In this document: positions 1-8,921 of the stretch, piece by piece
Layout: the number at the start of each line of letters is the position of its first letter
Numbering within the stretch: position 1 is the first letter of the stretch
From: Mycobacterium sp.
Lineage (GTDB): Bacteria > Actinomycetota > Actinomycetes > Mycobacteriales > Mycobacteriaceae
DNA length: 59,384 nt
NCBI GenBank assembly: GCA_020438865.1
Contig: JAGQTU010000018.1
Span: 1 to 59,384 of the forward strand
Direction: 5' to 3'
Made by a program: the position numbers and the translations under genes
Notes under the pieces: generated by a model
The model's database searches: none
What the model was told of the DNA's origin: nothing
What the model saw: the letters and a program-made list of their open reading frames with translations, nothing else

Positions 1-59
1 CCCACGAGTACACCGACGCCCTGGAGCGGCGGCTGGCCGAAGAGGGCGTGACGGTCTGA
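1..59 (+). CDS. 3' end of an unidentified gene
   Basis: An open frame runs in from the left edge and ends with TGA at 57-59. The visible C-terminus is HEYTDALERRLAEEGVTV. This is too short to assign a family. The stop overlaps the ATG of the next gene (TGATG), so the two are probably translationally coupled in one operon. Confidence 0.6.
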   Translation, partial: HEYTDALERRLAEEGVTV

Positions 60-529
60 TGGAGCTGCGCAACCTCGACGACGTCATCGGCGACTACACC
101 GGCCTGTCGCGCAAGATCCTGGACTACAGCGCGCTGATGAAGCGGATGGTGGACGAGGCCAAGCAGCCGGGTTTCAGCGCCGAGAGTTGGGGTCCCCTGG
201 CCGAGCTGATCGACACCGAGAACTTCGTGCGGGTCGGCAACTTCAAGGAGGTGATGAACTGGCAGGAGTACGTCGCGTTCCTGACCGGCTGGGCCAGTTC
301 GTCGGAGTGGGACTGCTCGTTCAAGCGCGTCACCGAGTCGGGCAACACCGTATTCCTCGAGCTCGAAGAGCGAAGCAGGATCGGTGATTTCAGCAACTCG
401 GTGAACTCGGCATCGATCTACGAGTTCGACGACGGCGGCAAGATCACCCGGATCGACGTCTACCTGCAGATGGCACTGCCCGACCCGGAGATGCTGGCGA
501 GTTACTCCGACGTCGAGATCTCCGACTAG
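59..529 (+). CDS. SnoaL-like (NTF2 fold) protein
   Basis: A 156-residue protein with the size and composition of the SnoaL/NTF2-like superfamily. It has an N-terminal helical part, a WQEYVAFLTGWA segment, then alternating strands ending in a DGGKITRIDVYLQ stretch typical of the last strands of this fold. Members are isomerases, cyclases or small non-enzymatic binding proteins. No catalytic residue can be assigned, so the substrate is unknown. Its ATG overlaps the stop of the upstream gene, so it is likely an operon member. Its own stop codon overlaps the stop of the convergent TetR gene. Confidence 0.65.
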   Translation: MELRNLDDVIGDYTGLSRKILDYSALMKRMVDEAKQPGFSAESWGPLAELIDTENFVRVGNFKEVMNWQEYVAFLTGWASSSEWDCSFKRVTESGNTVFLELEERSRIGDFSNSVNSASIYEFDDGGKITRIDVYLQMALPDPEMLASYSDVEISD

Positions 530-1176
530 GCCAGACCGAAAAGCCGGCCTCGCAGAAGCTGTTTCAGGGCGGCCACAGTGGCGTGGTACTCCGCGGCGGG
601 CGGAGTGCCGGCCGCGTACTCGTTGAGGCCGCGGAAGACCAGGAAGATCGCGCCGGCCGCGCTGTCGACGTCGACGCCGGGCGCCAGTGCGTTCTCGCGG
701 GCGCCCTGTTCGAGAATGTCGCGGATCAGGCTGTGCAGTGCCATGAATCGCACATCGCTGTTCTCGGCCAGCTGCAGATCCCGCGGGCTCTCGGCGCGGA
801 TGGCCCGGTCGAAGGCCACCGCAAGCGGATAGTCCCGCATCACCCGCACGCTCTCGTCGAGGACGGCCATCAACTTGTCGATGGTCGAGACGTTGCGCTC
901 CGCGGCCTGCGCGAGCCGGGGCACCGCGATCGTCGCGACCTCGTCGAAGGTGGCCCTGACCAGTTCGGCCTTGTTCGGGAAGTAGTGATACAGACTGCCG
1001 CTGGTCATCTGTGCCGCGCGGGCGATCTCGCGGATGGTGGCCCGCGAGTACCCGACGTCGGCGACACAGCGCATGGTCGCGTCGAGGATGCGCTTTCTCG
1101 TCTCTTCACTGTTGGCGCCGACCGGTCGGCCCAACAAAGACGAGCCGGCCGATGACCTGCCTTCGGAATTCCCCAT
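526..1176 (-). CDS. TetR-family transcriptional regulator
   Basis: The N-terminal helix-turn-helix is clear: TRKRILDATMRCVADVGYS followed by TIREIARAAQMTSGSLYHYF, the classic TetR recognition region. The rest is a helical ligand-binding domain. The open frame extends upstream to 1221, but the ATG at 1176 (MGNSEGR) keeps a normal N-terminal arm and was chosen. It is divergent from the SDR gene at 1266 across a short region holding an imperfect palindrome, so that SDR is its most likely target. Ligand unknown. Confidence 0.85.
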   Translation of the reverse strand: MGNSEGRSSAGSSLLGRPVGANSEETRKRILDATMRCVADVGYSRATIREIARAAQMTSGSLYHYFPNKAELVRATFDEVATIAVPRLAQAAERNVSTIDKLMAVLDESVRVMRDYPLAVAFDRAIRAESPRDLQLAENSDVRFMALHSLIRDILEQGARENALAPGVDVDSAAGAIFLVFRGLNEYAAGTPPAAEYHATVAALKQLLRGRLFGLA

Positions 1177-1228
1177 GGCTTCCCGCAGTTTCTCACAGCC
1201 GCAGGCGCCCGCGCGGGACAAACCCTGA

Positions 1229-1248
1229 AATCAATCAAACGATCGATT
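1229..1248. promoter_or_regulatory. Imperfect palindrome, candidate TetR operator
   Basis: AATCAATC-AAAC-GATCGATT: two 8-base arms matching at 7 of 8 positions around a 4-base centre. It sits between the divergent TetR gene and the mycofactocin-type SDR, 18 bases before the SDR start. Position and symmetry fit a TetR operator. Assignment to the adjacent regulator is inference. Confidence 0.45.
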
Positions 1249-1265
1249 CTGTTAGAGTTCGCAGC

Positions 1266-2087
1266 GTGTCAGACCTCATCGGCAGCGTCGCAGTGGTCAC
1301 CGGCGCGGCGCGCGGGCAAGGCCGAACCCACGCGGTGGCGCTGGCCGCCGAGGGCGCCGACATCATCGCGATCGACCGCTGCGCCGACCTCGACTCCATC
1401 CCCTATCCCCTGGCGACCAAGGCCGATCTCGACGAAACCGTCGCGGCCATCGAGGCGCTCGGCCGCCGGGTGGTTCCGGTCGTCGCCGATGTCCGCGACC
1501 TCGGGCAGCTCACGTCGGCCGTCCAGACCGGTATCGACCAGCTCGGCGAGGTCGACATCGTCATCGCCAACGCCGGCGTCGTCGCAATCGGTATCAGCGA
1601 CCCGCTCGACGAGCAGGTGTACCGCGACATCGTCGACACCAACCTCAACGGCGTCTGGCACACCATCGCCGCCACGGTGCCGTCGATGATCCGCAAGGAT
1701 GCGGGCGGTTCGATCGTCCTCACCAGCTCCGCGCAGGGCCTGATCGGCCGCGGCGGCGACGGCAGCGCGGCGATGTTCGCCTATGCCGCGGCCAAACACG
1801 GTGTGGTCGGGCTGATGCGCTCAGCGGCAAACGCCTACGCGCAGCATAATATTCGGGTCAACTCAGTCCACCCGACCGGTGTGGCGACGCCGATGATCAT
1901 GAACGAGTTCACCATCACCAGGATCAAGGAGAACCCCAAGGGTTCGGCGCTATCGGCCAACCTGCTGCCGGTGCCGTATGTGGAGTCCGAAGACGTCACG
2001 AATGCCGTGCTGTGGCTCGTGAGTTCGAAGGCGCGCCACGTCACCGGCGTGACCCTGCCGGTCGACGCCGGCCACACGGTGATGTGA
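1266..2087 (+). CDS. Mycofactocin-coupled SDR-family oxidoreductase
   Basis: A 273-residue short-chain dehydrogenase starting at GTG 1266. The Rossmann motif TGAARGQGR lies near residues 12-20, NAG near mid-protein, and the catalytic Ser (VLTSSAQG) and Tyr/Lys (YAAAKHG) follow. The insert after the second strand (DRCADLDSIPYPLAT, then TKADLDETV) is characteristic of the mycofactocin-coupled SDR subfamily, which holds its nicotinamide cofactor tightly and passes electrons to the redox peptide mycofactocin. The maturation genes are not in the window. The upstream extension of the frame overlaps the divergent TetR gene and is rejected. Substrate unknown, probably an alcohol or carveol-like compound. 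Confidence 0.85.
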   Translation: MSDLIGSVAVVTGAARGQGRTHAVALAAEGADIIAIDRCADLDSIPYPLATKADLDETVAAIEALGRRVVPVVADVRDLGQLTSAVQTGIDQLGEVDIVIANAGVVAIGISDPLDEQVYRDIVDTNLNGVWHTIAATVPSMIRKDAGGSIVLTSSAQGLIGRGGDGSAAMFAYAAAKHGVVGLMRSAANAYAQHNIRVNSVHPTGVATPMIMNEFTITRIKENPKGSALSANLLPVPYVESEDVTNAVLWLVSSKARHVTGVTLPVDAGHTVM

Positions 2088-2091
2088 CGAC

Positions 2092-2589
2092 ATGGCGACC
2101 GTCCTGAGGGCACCCGACCGCTTGACCGCGGCCCAGAAGCGGACCACCGCGACCCTGTATCTGGCCGGCCCGTTCGACGATGCCGACACCTGGCGCGACG
2201 AGGTGATCGGCGCGTACGACGATCTCGACATCACCGTCATCGACCCCCGCAACGAGCGCTGGCCGCAGCTGGAGGTGGGTTCACCGGGACGGCGGGGCGC
2301 CTTCGAGTGGCAATGTGCCGCGGCTTTCGACGCCGACGTCGTGATCGTGTGGGTGCCCGCGGGTCGACACGCACCGACGGCCTTGATGATCCTGGGATCC
2401 CTTGGTGCCAAGCGGAACAACCCCAAGCGGGGCAGCTCGGTGGTCGTCGGGGGCGGCGGATACGACGGACTGGTGCAGCTCTTCGCCCAGAACCAGCGGC
2501 TGTTCCCGGCCGGGGATGACCTCGGCGAGGTCATTCGCATCGCCCGCATCCAGCTCGAGCAGGCGCTGGCGGCGAGGGCCGTCGGGTGA
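2092..2589 (+). CDS. Nucleoside 2-deoxyribosyltransferase-like protein
   Basis: A 165-residue protein with the LYLAGPF start of the nucleoside 2-deoxyribosyltransferase-like fold, a central DPRNERW segment, then an acidic and hydrophobic DADVVIVWVPAG strand and a GGGGYDGLVQLF loop. This resembles the Nuc_deoxyri_tr2 group. Such enzymes exchange bases on deoxynucleosides or cleave nucleotide N-glycosidic bonds, but many homologues are uncharacterised. It starts 4 bases after the SDR stop, so the two probably share a transcript. Confidence 0.7.
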   Translation: MATVLRAPDRLTAAQKRTTATLYLAGPFDDADTWRDEVIGAYDDLDITVIDPRNERWPQLEVGSPGRRGAFEWQCAAAFDADVVIVWVPAGRHAPTALMILGSLGAKRNNPKRGSSVVVGGGGYDGLVQLFAQNQRLFPAGDDLGEVIRIARIQLEQALAARAVG

Positions 2590-2633
2590 GCGGGGGCTGG
2601 CGGGCGGCGGCCGCCGCGATCTGGCGGCGGATG

Positions 2634-2649
2634 ACGGACCGTGGTCCGT
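2634..2649. terminator. GC-rich palindrome between convergent genes
   Basis: ACGGACC-GT-GGTCCGT is a perfect inverted repeat in the 135-base space between the convergent deoxyribosyltransferase-like gene and cyp126. It has no U-tract and only a 2-base centre. It could take part in a mycobacterial-type terminator or be a protein site. Confidence 0.25.
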
Positions 2650-2724
2650 GCGGGCGCCGGTTCTGCCGCAACGGCTGTGGCCGAGGGGGGTGCGACCGGG
2701 CACGGCCACCCGTGGGCTGACGGC

Positions 2725-3969
2725 TCAGGCGAATTCGACGTACAGATGTCTGATTCCGGTGTGCCGATTGCTGCGCGCCCACTCCACCGGTTTCACGACG
2801 TCGATCTCGGCGAATCGGGTCAGCAGTTCCTCGTAGAGCACCCGCAATTCGAGCCGGGCGAGGTTCGCGCCCAGGCAGTAGTGCACCCCCTGGCCGAAGC
2901 CCAAGTGCGGGTTGGGTTTCCGCGCGACGTCGAACCTGTCGGCGCGGTCGAACACCGCGGCGTCGCGGTTGGCCGAACCCTCCCACACCAGCACCTTGTC
3001 CCCGGCCCGGATCGCGCAGCCACCGAGTTCGGTGTCCCGGGTCGCGGTGCGCCTTTTCGACGGTGACGGGGAGGTCCACCGGATCATCTCCTCGATCGCC
3101 GTCGGCAGCAGTTCCCGGTCGTCCTGCAGCCGCCGATACTGATCCCCGTTCTCGGCGAGCGCCAACAGTCCGCCCGCGACCCCGTTGCGCGTGGTCTCGG
3201 CGCCCGCGCTGAACAACAGGCTGAAGAACATGTACAACTCGATGTCGGACAGCGACGGGGACTCGGCGTCCTCGACGGTGGCGTTGGCGACCACCGAGAG
3301 CATGTCGTCACCGGGCTCGGCCCGCTTCGCGGCGATCAGCTCGGTGCCGTAGGCGAACATCCGCGACCGCGCCTCCTCGACGGACTCGGCCTCTTCAAAC
3401 GACTGCGTGCCCACCTCACCCTTGCGGGACTCGCCGAAGTCGAAGGTCGGCTCGATCGCGTGAAACAGCCAATGCCGCTCAGTCTCAGGCACTCCCAGCA
3501 GGATGCAGATCATCTGCATCGGCAGCTCGGCCGCGATGTCGACGAGGAAGTCGAACGCCACGCCTGGCCGCACCGCGTCCAGCAGAGCGCGCGCTCGCCG
3601 GCGCAGGTCGTCCTCGACCCGGCGGATCATCCGCGGGGTCAGACCGGAACTGACGAGCCGCCGAATGTGGGTGTGCCGGGGATCGTCCATCATGTTGAGC
3701 ACCTGACCTGCGATCGGCAGGTCCTGCAACAAGGTGCCACCATAGGGGCGACCGCCGCCGGTCACCGACGAATAGGTGTCCGCATCGCGAAGCACGGCAA
3801 GGGTTTCCGGGTGGGTGGCCACCGACCAGAAACCCTCGCCATCGGGAGTGTTCTCTGTCGGCTCGTGCCAGTACACCGGCGCCTCGCGGCGGTGGATCTC
3901 GAACAGGTGGTGTGGGAAACCGTCGGCGAAGTTGTCCAGATCGGTGAAATCGATGTCCCTGAGCGACAT
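2725..3969 (-). CDS. cyp126: Cytochrome P450 CYP126
   Basis: A 414-residue bacterial P450. Landmarks: I-helix oxygen-binding motif SAGAETT at residues 254-260, K-helix ExxR (EMIR) near 294-297, and the heme loop [18 protein letters not shown] with the thiolate Cys at 365. The sequence closely follows my memory of Mtb CYP126 (Rv0778), and the gene lies directly after purB as in Mtb, with a 5-base gap. The physiological substrate of CYP126 is not known. Electrons must come from a ferredoxin and reductase encoded elsewhere. Confidence 0.92.
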   Translation of the reverse strand: MSLRDIDFTDLDNFADGFPHHLFEIHRREAPVYWHEPTENTPDGEGFWSVATHPETLAVLRDADTYSSVTGGGRPYGGTLLQDLPIAGQVLNMMDDPRHTHIRRLVSSGLTPRMIRRVEDDLRRRARALLDAVRPGVAFDFLVDIAAELPMQMICILLGVPETERHWLFHAIEPTFDFGESRKGEVGTQSFEEAESVEEARSRMFAYGTELIAAKRAEPGDDMLSVVANATVEDAESPSLSDIELYMFFSLLFSAGAETTRNGVAGGLLALAENGDQYRRLQDDRELLPTAIEEMIRWTSPSPSKRRTATRDTELGGCAIRAGDKVLVWEGSANRDAAVFDRADRFDVARKPNPHLGFGQGVHYCLGANLARLELRVLYEELLTRFAEIDVVKPVEWARSNRHTGIRHLYVEFA

Positions 3970-3974
3970 GGACT

Positions 3975-5393
3975 TCAGAGGATCGCGCCGGGCGTGTACT
4001 TGGCGGCGTCCGGATAGGCACTCACCAACTCATTCACCGCGGCGACGACCTGGTCCACCTGTTCGCCGGCCGAACCGATGAACGCCGCCTTGTCGGCCAC
4101 CGCCTCGTCGAGCGCCGAACGATCCAGCGGAAGCCGCGGATCCGCGGCCAGGCGATCCAGCAGGTCCGGTTCGGCGCCCCGTTCCCGCATCGCCAGCGCG
4201 ACCGCCACGGCGTGCTCCTTGATCACCTCGTGGGCCGCCTCGCGACCCATGCCGGCCCGCACCGCGGCGATGAGCACCTTGGTGGTGGCCAGGAACGGCA
4301 GATAGCGGTCGAGTTCCCGCTGTATCACCGCGGGGTAGGCGCCGAACTCCTCGAGCACGGTCAGGAACGTCTCGATCTGACCGTCGACGGCGAAGAAGGC
4401 GTCGGGCAACGCCACCCGGCGCACCACCGAGCAGAACACGTCACCTTCGTTCCATTGCGCCCCAGCCAGTTCGGCGGCCATCGCGGCGTAGCCGCGCAGT
4501 ACCACCTGCAGGCCGTTGACCCGTTCGCAGCTGCGGGTGTTCATCTTGTGCGGCATCGCCGACGAACCGACCTGTCCCGGCGCGAAACCCTCGGTGACCA
4601 ACTCGTGCCCGGCCATCAACCGGACCGTGTGCGCGAAGGACGACGGGCCCGCGCCCAACTGCACCAGGGCCGAGACCACGTCGTGGTCCAGCGAGCGGGG
4701 GTACACCTGACCGACGCTGGTGAGGACCGCGCTGAAGCCGAGGAATTCGGCGATCCGCCGCTCGAGTTCGGCCAGCCGGCCGGTGTCCCCGTCCAGCAGA
4801 TCGAGCATGTCCTGCGCGGTGCCCATCGGACCCTTGATCCCGCGTAGCGGGTAGCGGTCGAGGAGTTCGCGGATTCGCGTCAGCGCGATCAACGTCTCCT
4901 GCGCCGCCGAGGCGAAGCGTTTGCCCAGCGTGGTGGCCTGGGCGGCGACGTTGTGGCTACGACCGGCCATCACCACGTCGCGGTAGGTGGCCGCCCGCTC
5001 GGCCAGCCGGGCCGCCACCGCCACCCCGTGGGCGTGCACGAGTTCGAGCGACCGGCGGATCTGTAGCTGTTCGACGTTCTCGGTGAGGTCGCGGCTCGTC
5101 ATGCCCTTGTGGACGTGCTCGTGACCGGCCAGCGCGTTGAACTCCTCGATGCGGGCCTTGACGTCGTGCCGCGTCACCCGCTCGCGTGCGGCGATCGAGT
5201 CGAGGTCGACCTGCTCGAGTACCCGCTCGTAGTCGGCGACGGCCTGATCGGGGACGTCGACCCCGAATTCCTGCTGCGCCCGCAGCACCGCCAGCCACAG
5301 CCGGCGCTCGGCGATGATCTTGGCCTGCGGGGACCAGATCGCCACCATCTCGGCGCTGGCGTACCGGCTGGCCAGGACGTTCGGAATTGTCAC
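3975..5393 (-). CDS. purB: Adenylosuccinate lyase
   Basis: PurB cleaves SAICAR to AICAR and adenylosuccinate to AMP, both with release of fumarate, in purine biosynthesis. The fumarase/aspartase superfamily signature [10 protein letters not shown] is present, as are [11 protein letters not shown] and [10 protein letters not shown] active-site segments. The frame is open to 5549, but the GTG at 5393 ([13 protein letters not shown]) gives 472 residues and the N-terminus expected for mycobacterial PurB. It is transcribed with cyp126 downstream and is divergent from relZ, whose start is only 40 bases away, so the promoters must overlap. Confidence 0.95.
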   Translation of the reverse strand: MTIPNVLASRYASAEMVAIWSPQAKIIAERRLWLAVLRAQQEFGVDVPDQAVADYERVLEQVDLDSIAARERVTRHDVKARIEEFNALAGHEHVHKGMTSRDLTENVEQLQIRRSLELVHAHGVAVAARLAERAATYRDVVMAGRSHNVAAQATTLGKRFASAAQETLIALTRIRELLDRYPLRGIKGPMGTAQDMLDLLDGDTGRLAELERRIAEFLGFSAVLTSVGQVYPRSLDHDVVSALVQLGAGPSSFAHTVRLMAGHELVTEGFAPGQVGSSAMPHKMNTRSCERVNGLQVVLRGYAAMAAELAGAQWNEGDVFCSVVRRVALPDAFFAVDGQIETFLTVLEEFGAYPAVIQRELDRYLPFLATTKVLIAAVRAGMGREAAHEVIKEHAVAVALAMRERGAEPDLLDRLAADPRLPLDRSALDEAVADKAAFIGSAGEQVDQVVAAVNELVSAYPDAAKYTPGAIL

Positions 5394-5433
5394 AATCACA
5401 CAGCTTACGGCGCTGGTACGGCAAGGTAGGCGG

Positions 5434-7149
5434 ATGTACTTCGTCGGACTGGATCTGGCCTGGGGCGAGCGCAAGCCCACCGGCATCGCGGTGGTCGACT
5501 CCGACGGCCGACTTGTGCATATCACTGCCGCGCAAGATGATTCGGCCATCCTCGCCGAGCTGGGGCCCTACGTCGCCGGTGACTGCCTGGTGGCCATCGA
5601 CGCGCCGCTGGTGGTGACCAACCCGACCGGTCAACGCGCCTGCGAAACCGACCTGAACCGCGATTTCGCCAAGTTCGAGGCCGGCGCCCACCCGGCGAAC
5701 ACCGGTAAGCCGGAGTTCGCCGGCACGCCGCGCGGGGCCAGGATCGCGACGGCGCTCGGGCTGGACATGGATCCGCAGTCGCGGGCGGCCCGGCGCGCCA
5801 TCGAGGTGTACCCGCACCCGGCGACGGTCGTGTTCTTCCGGCTCGGCCGCACCCTGAAGTACAAGCACAAGCAGGGCCGCAGCCTCAAACAGCTGCGCAC
5901 CGAGCTGCTGCGGCTGATGGACGAGATCGAGGGACTCGCCCAGGCGACGGTTCCGCTGCGGGTGGCCGACCACCCCGAGTGGATCGCGCTGCGCAGCGGC
6001 GTCGAGCAGGCCGAGCGCAAGAGTGAGCTGCGCCGCGCCGAGGACCCGGTCGACGCGGTGGTGTGCGTCTACGTCGCGCTGTTCGCGACGCGCCGACCAG
6101 GCGCGATCACCGTCTACGGCGACTTCGCCACCGGCTACATCGTCACCCCGACGCTGCCCGCCGACCTGACCCCGGCGCCACCGGAACCGACCCCCGGGGT
6201 GGTCGGGGACGCGGTGGCCCGCTACGCCGACCGGCGGCCCGCCCTGATCGCCACCACCGAGCACTATCTGGCGCTGGTGACCCGCCTGCTCGACGACGCC
6301 GGCATCAACTACCTCAGCGTCACCGCCCGCACCAAGAGCGTGGCCTCGTTCGCGGCCAAGGCCGACCGCAGCATGCACGGCCGTCGGCTCTACACCGACC
6401 CGTCGACGGAGATCACCGACCAGGTCGGCGTCCGCATCATCACCTACCTGCGGGAGGACGTGACCGCGGTCGGCAACCTGCTCGCCGACGAACTGCAAGT
6501 CCTGGCCGATCTGGACATGGGCCAGGTCACCGCGCGGGAGGGGCGCTGGGGCTATGCCAGCAGGCACATGCTGGTCCGCGTCGACGGCGAAACCCAGCCC
6601 GCGTCGGTGCAGGTGCGCACGGTCCTGCAGCACGCGTGGGCGGAGTTCGAACACGATATCCGCTACAAGGGCACCATCCCCGAGCAGGACGCCCCGGAAC
6701 TGGACCGCCGTTTCACCCTGGCGGCCGGCCTGTTGGAGCTTGCCGACCGGGAGTTCACCGAGATCCGCGATCGGCTACGCGCCTCGATGGCCGACGACCG
6801 TACGCCCGCCGCCACCGGGGCCGGGATCGCGACTCCCGTTCTGGCGACCTACCTGGGCCACCGCTTCCCCGAGGCGGGCTGGTCGCGCACCGAGCACTAC
6901 GCGTGGATGTCCGACCTGCTGGGCGAGCTGGGCATCCTGACCCTCGACAGCCTCGAGGAACTGCTGAACAACCTCGACACCGACGCCGTCAACCAGAAGA
7001 TGGACTACCGCTTCCCCGCCGGCGCGGTGCGACGGCTCGACGACGCGCTGCTGTCGACGTTCGGTGATCGCTATGTCGGGCTGGCGGGCAACGCCCACCG
7101 GGTGCCGTTGCTGCAGACCCGCCTCGAGCGCCTGCGGGTCGCGCCGTAA
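5434..7149 (+). CDS. relZ: RelZ-type RNase H-like/(p)ppGpp synthetase fusion
   Basis: A 571-residue two-domain protein. Residues 1 to about 240 form a DUF429/RNase H-like domain (VGLDLAWG with Asp7, AIDAPLV, EVYPHPA and an acidic RRAEDPVDAVVCVY segment). Residues of about 255-430 form a RelA/SpoT nucleotidyltransferase domain, with RTKSVASFAAKA, Asp329 in DQVGVRI, and VQVRTVLQHAWAEFEHDIRYK. There is no HD hydrolase domain, so it is predicted to synthesise only. Architecture, length and the purB neighbour match M. smegmatis RelZ (MS_RHII-RSD), reported to combine RNase HII and alarmone synthetase activity. The ATG at 5434 follows AAGGTAGG. The frame upstream overlaps purB and is not used. Confidence 0.9.
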   Translation: MYFVGLDLAWGERKPTGIAVVDSDGRLVHITAAQDDSAILAELGPYVAGDCLVAIDAPLVVTNPTGQRACETDLNRDFAKFEAGAHPANTGKPEFAGTPRGARIATALGLDMDPQSRAARRAIEVYPHPATVVFFRLGRTLKYKHKQGRSLKQLRTELLRLMDEIEGLAQATVPLRVADHPEWIALRSGVEQAERKSELRRAEDPVDAVVCVYVALFATRRPGAITVYGDFATGYIVTPTLPADLTPAPPEPTPGVVGDAVARYADRRPALIATTEHYLALVTRLLDDAGINYLSVTARTKSVASFAAKADRSMHGRRLYTDPSTEITDQVGVRIITYLREDVTAVGNLLADELQVLADLDMGQVTAREGRWGYASRHMLVRVDGETQPASVQVRTVLQHAWAEFEHDIRYKGTIPEQDAPELDRRFTLAAGLLELADREFTEIRDRLRASMADDRTPAATGAGIATPVLATYLGHRFPEAGWSRTEHYAWMSDLLGELGILTLDSLEELLNNLDTDAVNQKMDYRFPAGAVRRLDDALLSTFGDRYVGLAGNAHRVPLLQTRLERLRVAP

Positions 7150-7160
7150 CCGCGGATCGT

Positions 7161-8159
7161 TCAGGCGCGCAGGCCGGTCCACCCCTCCGCTGTGCCGGTG
7201 AGCCGGCTGACCTGCGCGAGGAAACGGCGTACCTTCGCCGGATCCTCGTGGCGCTGCCAGCCGAAGGTGGTCGGCCGCTGGGAGCGGTCGTGCCAGAAGT
7301 GCCCGGGTTTGGACGGCGGGCGGGTCGCCACCAGCCACACCGCGGTGTCGGCGCCGTCAACGACGTTGCGCAGCAACGGTTTCGTGATCATCCGGAACCG
7401 GGGCAGGTACTCGGCCACCCCCGGGGTCTCCACCCAGCCTGGGTGCATGCTCTCCACCCGGATGTCGGTGCCCGCCAGCCGGCGCGCCCACGAGTCGGCC
7501 AGGACCACCTGCATCTTCTTGGTTCGCGCGTAGGCCCGGACGCCGTTGTAGCCGTGCCGGTATTCGATGTCGTCGACCACCAGCGGCGAGCTGTACATCC
7601 CACCGGAGGACATGAACACCACCGACGCCCCGCCGGCCGCGCGCAGCAGCGGCAGCAGCCGCTCGGTGATCAGATGTGGGCCCAACACACTGGTGGCGAG
7701 TTGAACCTCGTGGCCCTGCGGGGTGAGCAGCCGCTCCTTGGGCATGACGACTGCGTTGTGCACCAGGCCGCTCAGTGCGGGGATCCGATTGGCGAGGTCG
7801 GCCGTCCACTCCCGGACCGCGTCGAGGTCGGAGACGTCGCAGACCTCCTCGACCACCTCGGCGCCGGGCACGGCCGCCCGGATCTCGGCCGCGCAGGTGC
7901 GCACCTTGTCGGGATTGCGACCCAGCAGATGGACGGTCGCGCCGAGTTGAGCGAACGAGTGGGCCATCGCCAGGCCGATGCCCGCGGTGGCGCCGGTGAC
8001 GAGGATCCGCTTGTCGCGCAGTGATCCGGGCTCGGCGTCGGCCGGCCACCAGTGTCGGCGCAGCCCGGAGCCGATCTTGGTGTAGCCGAGGACCACCGAG
8101 CGGTCCATCGCGCCGTCGAGCAGATCGTTCACCGGCCGGGTGATAGCGGAGAGATCCAT
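7161..8159 (-). CDS. SDR-family oxidoreductase
   Basis: A 332-residue short-chain dehydrogenase with an N-terminal extension of about 50 residues before the nucleotide-binding TGATAGIG. Later motifs are a Ser in VVFMSSGGM and the catalytic YARTKK. The extension and the long substrate loop (YSSPLVVDDIEYRHGYNG) resemble the DHRS12-like group of dehydrogenases acting on lipid-type substrates. It is convergent with relZ and lies 30 bases past the stop of the same-strand TetR gene, probably sharing its transcript. Substrate unknown. Confidence 0.8.
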   Translation of the reverse strand: MDLSAITRPVNDLLDGAMDRSVVLGYTKIGSGLRRHWWPADAEPGSLRDKRILVTGATAGIGLAMAHSFAQLGATVHLLGRNPDKVRTCAAEIRAAVPGAEVVEEVCDVSDLDAVREWTADLANRIPALSGLVHNAVVMPKERLLTPQGHEVQLATSVLGPHLITERLLPLLRAAGGASVVFMSSGGMYSSPLVVDDIEYRHGYNGVRAYARTKKMQVVLADSWARRLAGTDIRVESMHPGWVETPGVAEYLPRFRMITKPLLRNVVDGADTAVWLVATRPPSKPGHFWHDRSQRPTTFGWQRHEDPAKVRRFLAQVSRLTGTAEGWTGLRA

Positions 8160-8190
8160 GCGTCGAACGTAACCTTCAGTGGCGCGCCGC

Positions 8191-8811
8191 TCATACCCGC
8201 ACGGTGTGCAGATCGATGGGCGCCAGGATGTCGATCACATCGATCAGCGTGGCGCGGGCGATCTCCCGGGGCCCGTCGCCGTCGCCCACCAGCGCCGACA
8301 CCACCGCGCCGTCGACCGCGCAGACCAGCGCGGTCAGCAGGTCGACGCGCACCCGGCGGCCCGAACGGGAGATGACCTCGACGACCGCGTCGACCCGCTG
8401 GCGCAACAGCCGGCGCTGGAGCTCGCGGAGCGCGGGCTGGCGGGCACAGGCGATGTAGCGCTCGTAGCGGGAGATCAGCTGCTCGCTGAAAGGTTCGCTC
8501 GCCGGCTCACCGACGAGGAGATCGACCAGCACGTCGGCGGTCGCCTCGGGTCCGCGCCGCCGCCGCGGCAGCTCCTCCACCCGGGCCCGCAGCTGCGCGG
8601 CCTCCATCATCCCGATGTGCGCGACGGCGTTGACGATGAGATCGTCCAGCGACGAGAAGTAGTAGGTGGTCGAGGCCAGCGGCAGCCCGGCGCGCTGGGC
8701 GACGGCGCGGTGGCTCACCGCTTCGAATCCACCCTCGCACAGCAAGTCGGCGGCGGCGCTGACAAGCGCATACCGTCGCCGTTCTCCCTTGGGCGTAACC
8801 GCTGCGGTCAC
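8191..8811 (-). CDS. TetR-family regulator (Rv0775-like)
   Basis: A TetR-type repressor with the N-terminal helix-turn-helix KGERRRYALVSAAADLL and VSHRAVAQRAGLPLASTTYYF. The GTG at 8811 gives 206 residues (VTAAVTPKGERR) and was preferred. An in-frame ATG at 8856 would add 15 weakly conserved residues. It is divergent from the esterase gene, as Rv0775 and Rv0774c are adjacent in Mtb. A perfect palindrome lies in between and could be its operator. Confidence 0.85.
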   Translation of the reverse strand: MTAAVTPKGERRRYALVSAAADLLCEGGFEAVSHRAVAQRAGLPLASTTYYFSSLDDLIVNAVAHIGMMEAAQLRARVEELPRRRRGPEATADVLVDLLVGEPASEPFSEQLISRYERYIACARQPALRELQRRLLRQRVDAVVEVISRSGRRVRVDLLTALVCAVDGAVVSALVGDGDGPREIARATLIDVIDILAPIDLHTVRV

Positions 8812-8887
8812 GGTTCGAATGCTGCCAGCCACCCCGACGGCGCACCGCCCTTTCACCGAATCATTAACTTCTCCAAAACAGCCGATT

Positions 8888-8903
8888 CGGCCGGATCCGG
8901 CCG
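8888..8903. promoter_or_regulatory. Perfect 16-bp palindrome upstream of esterase
   Basis: CGGCCGGATCCGGCCG is fully self-complementary. It lies 18 bases before the esterase ATG, in the space shared with the divergent TetR gene. A role as that regulator's operator is inferred from position. A GC-rich palindrome can also arise by chance in this genome. Confidence 0.35.
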
Positions 8904-8921
8904 CGATGGCAAGATGGCCGC

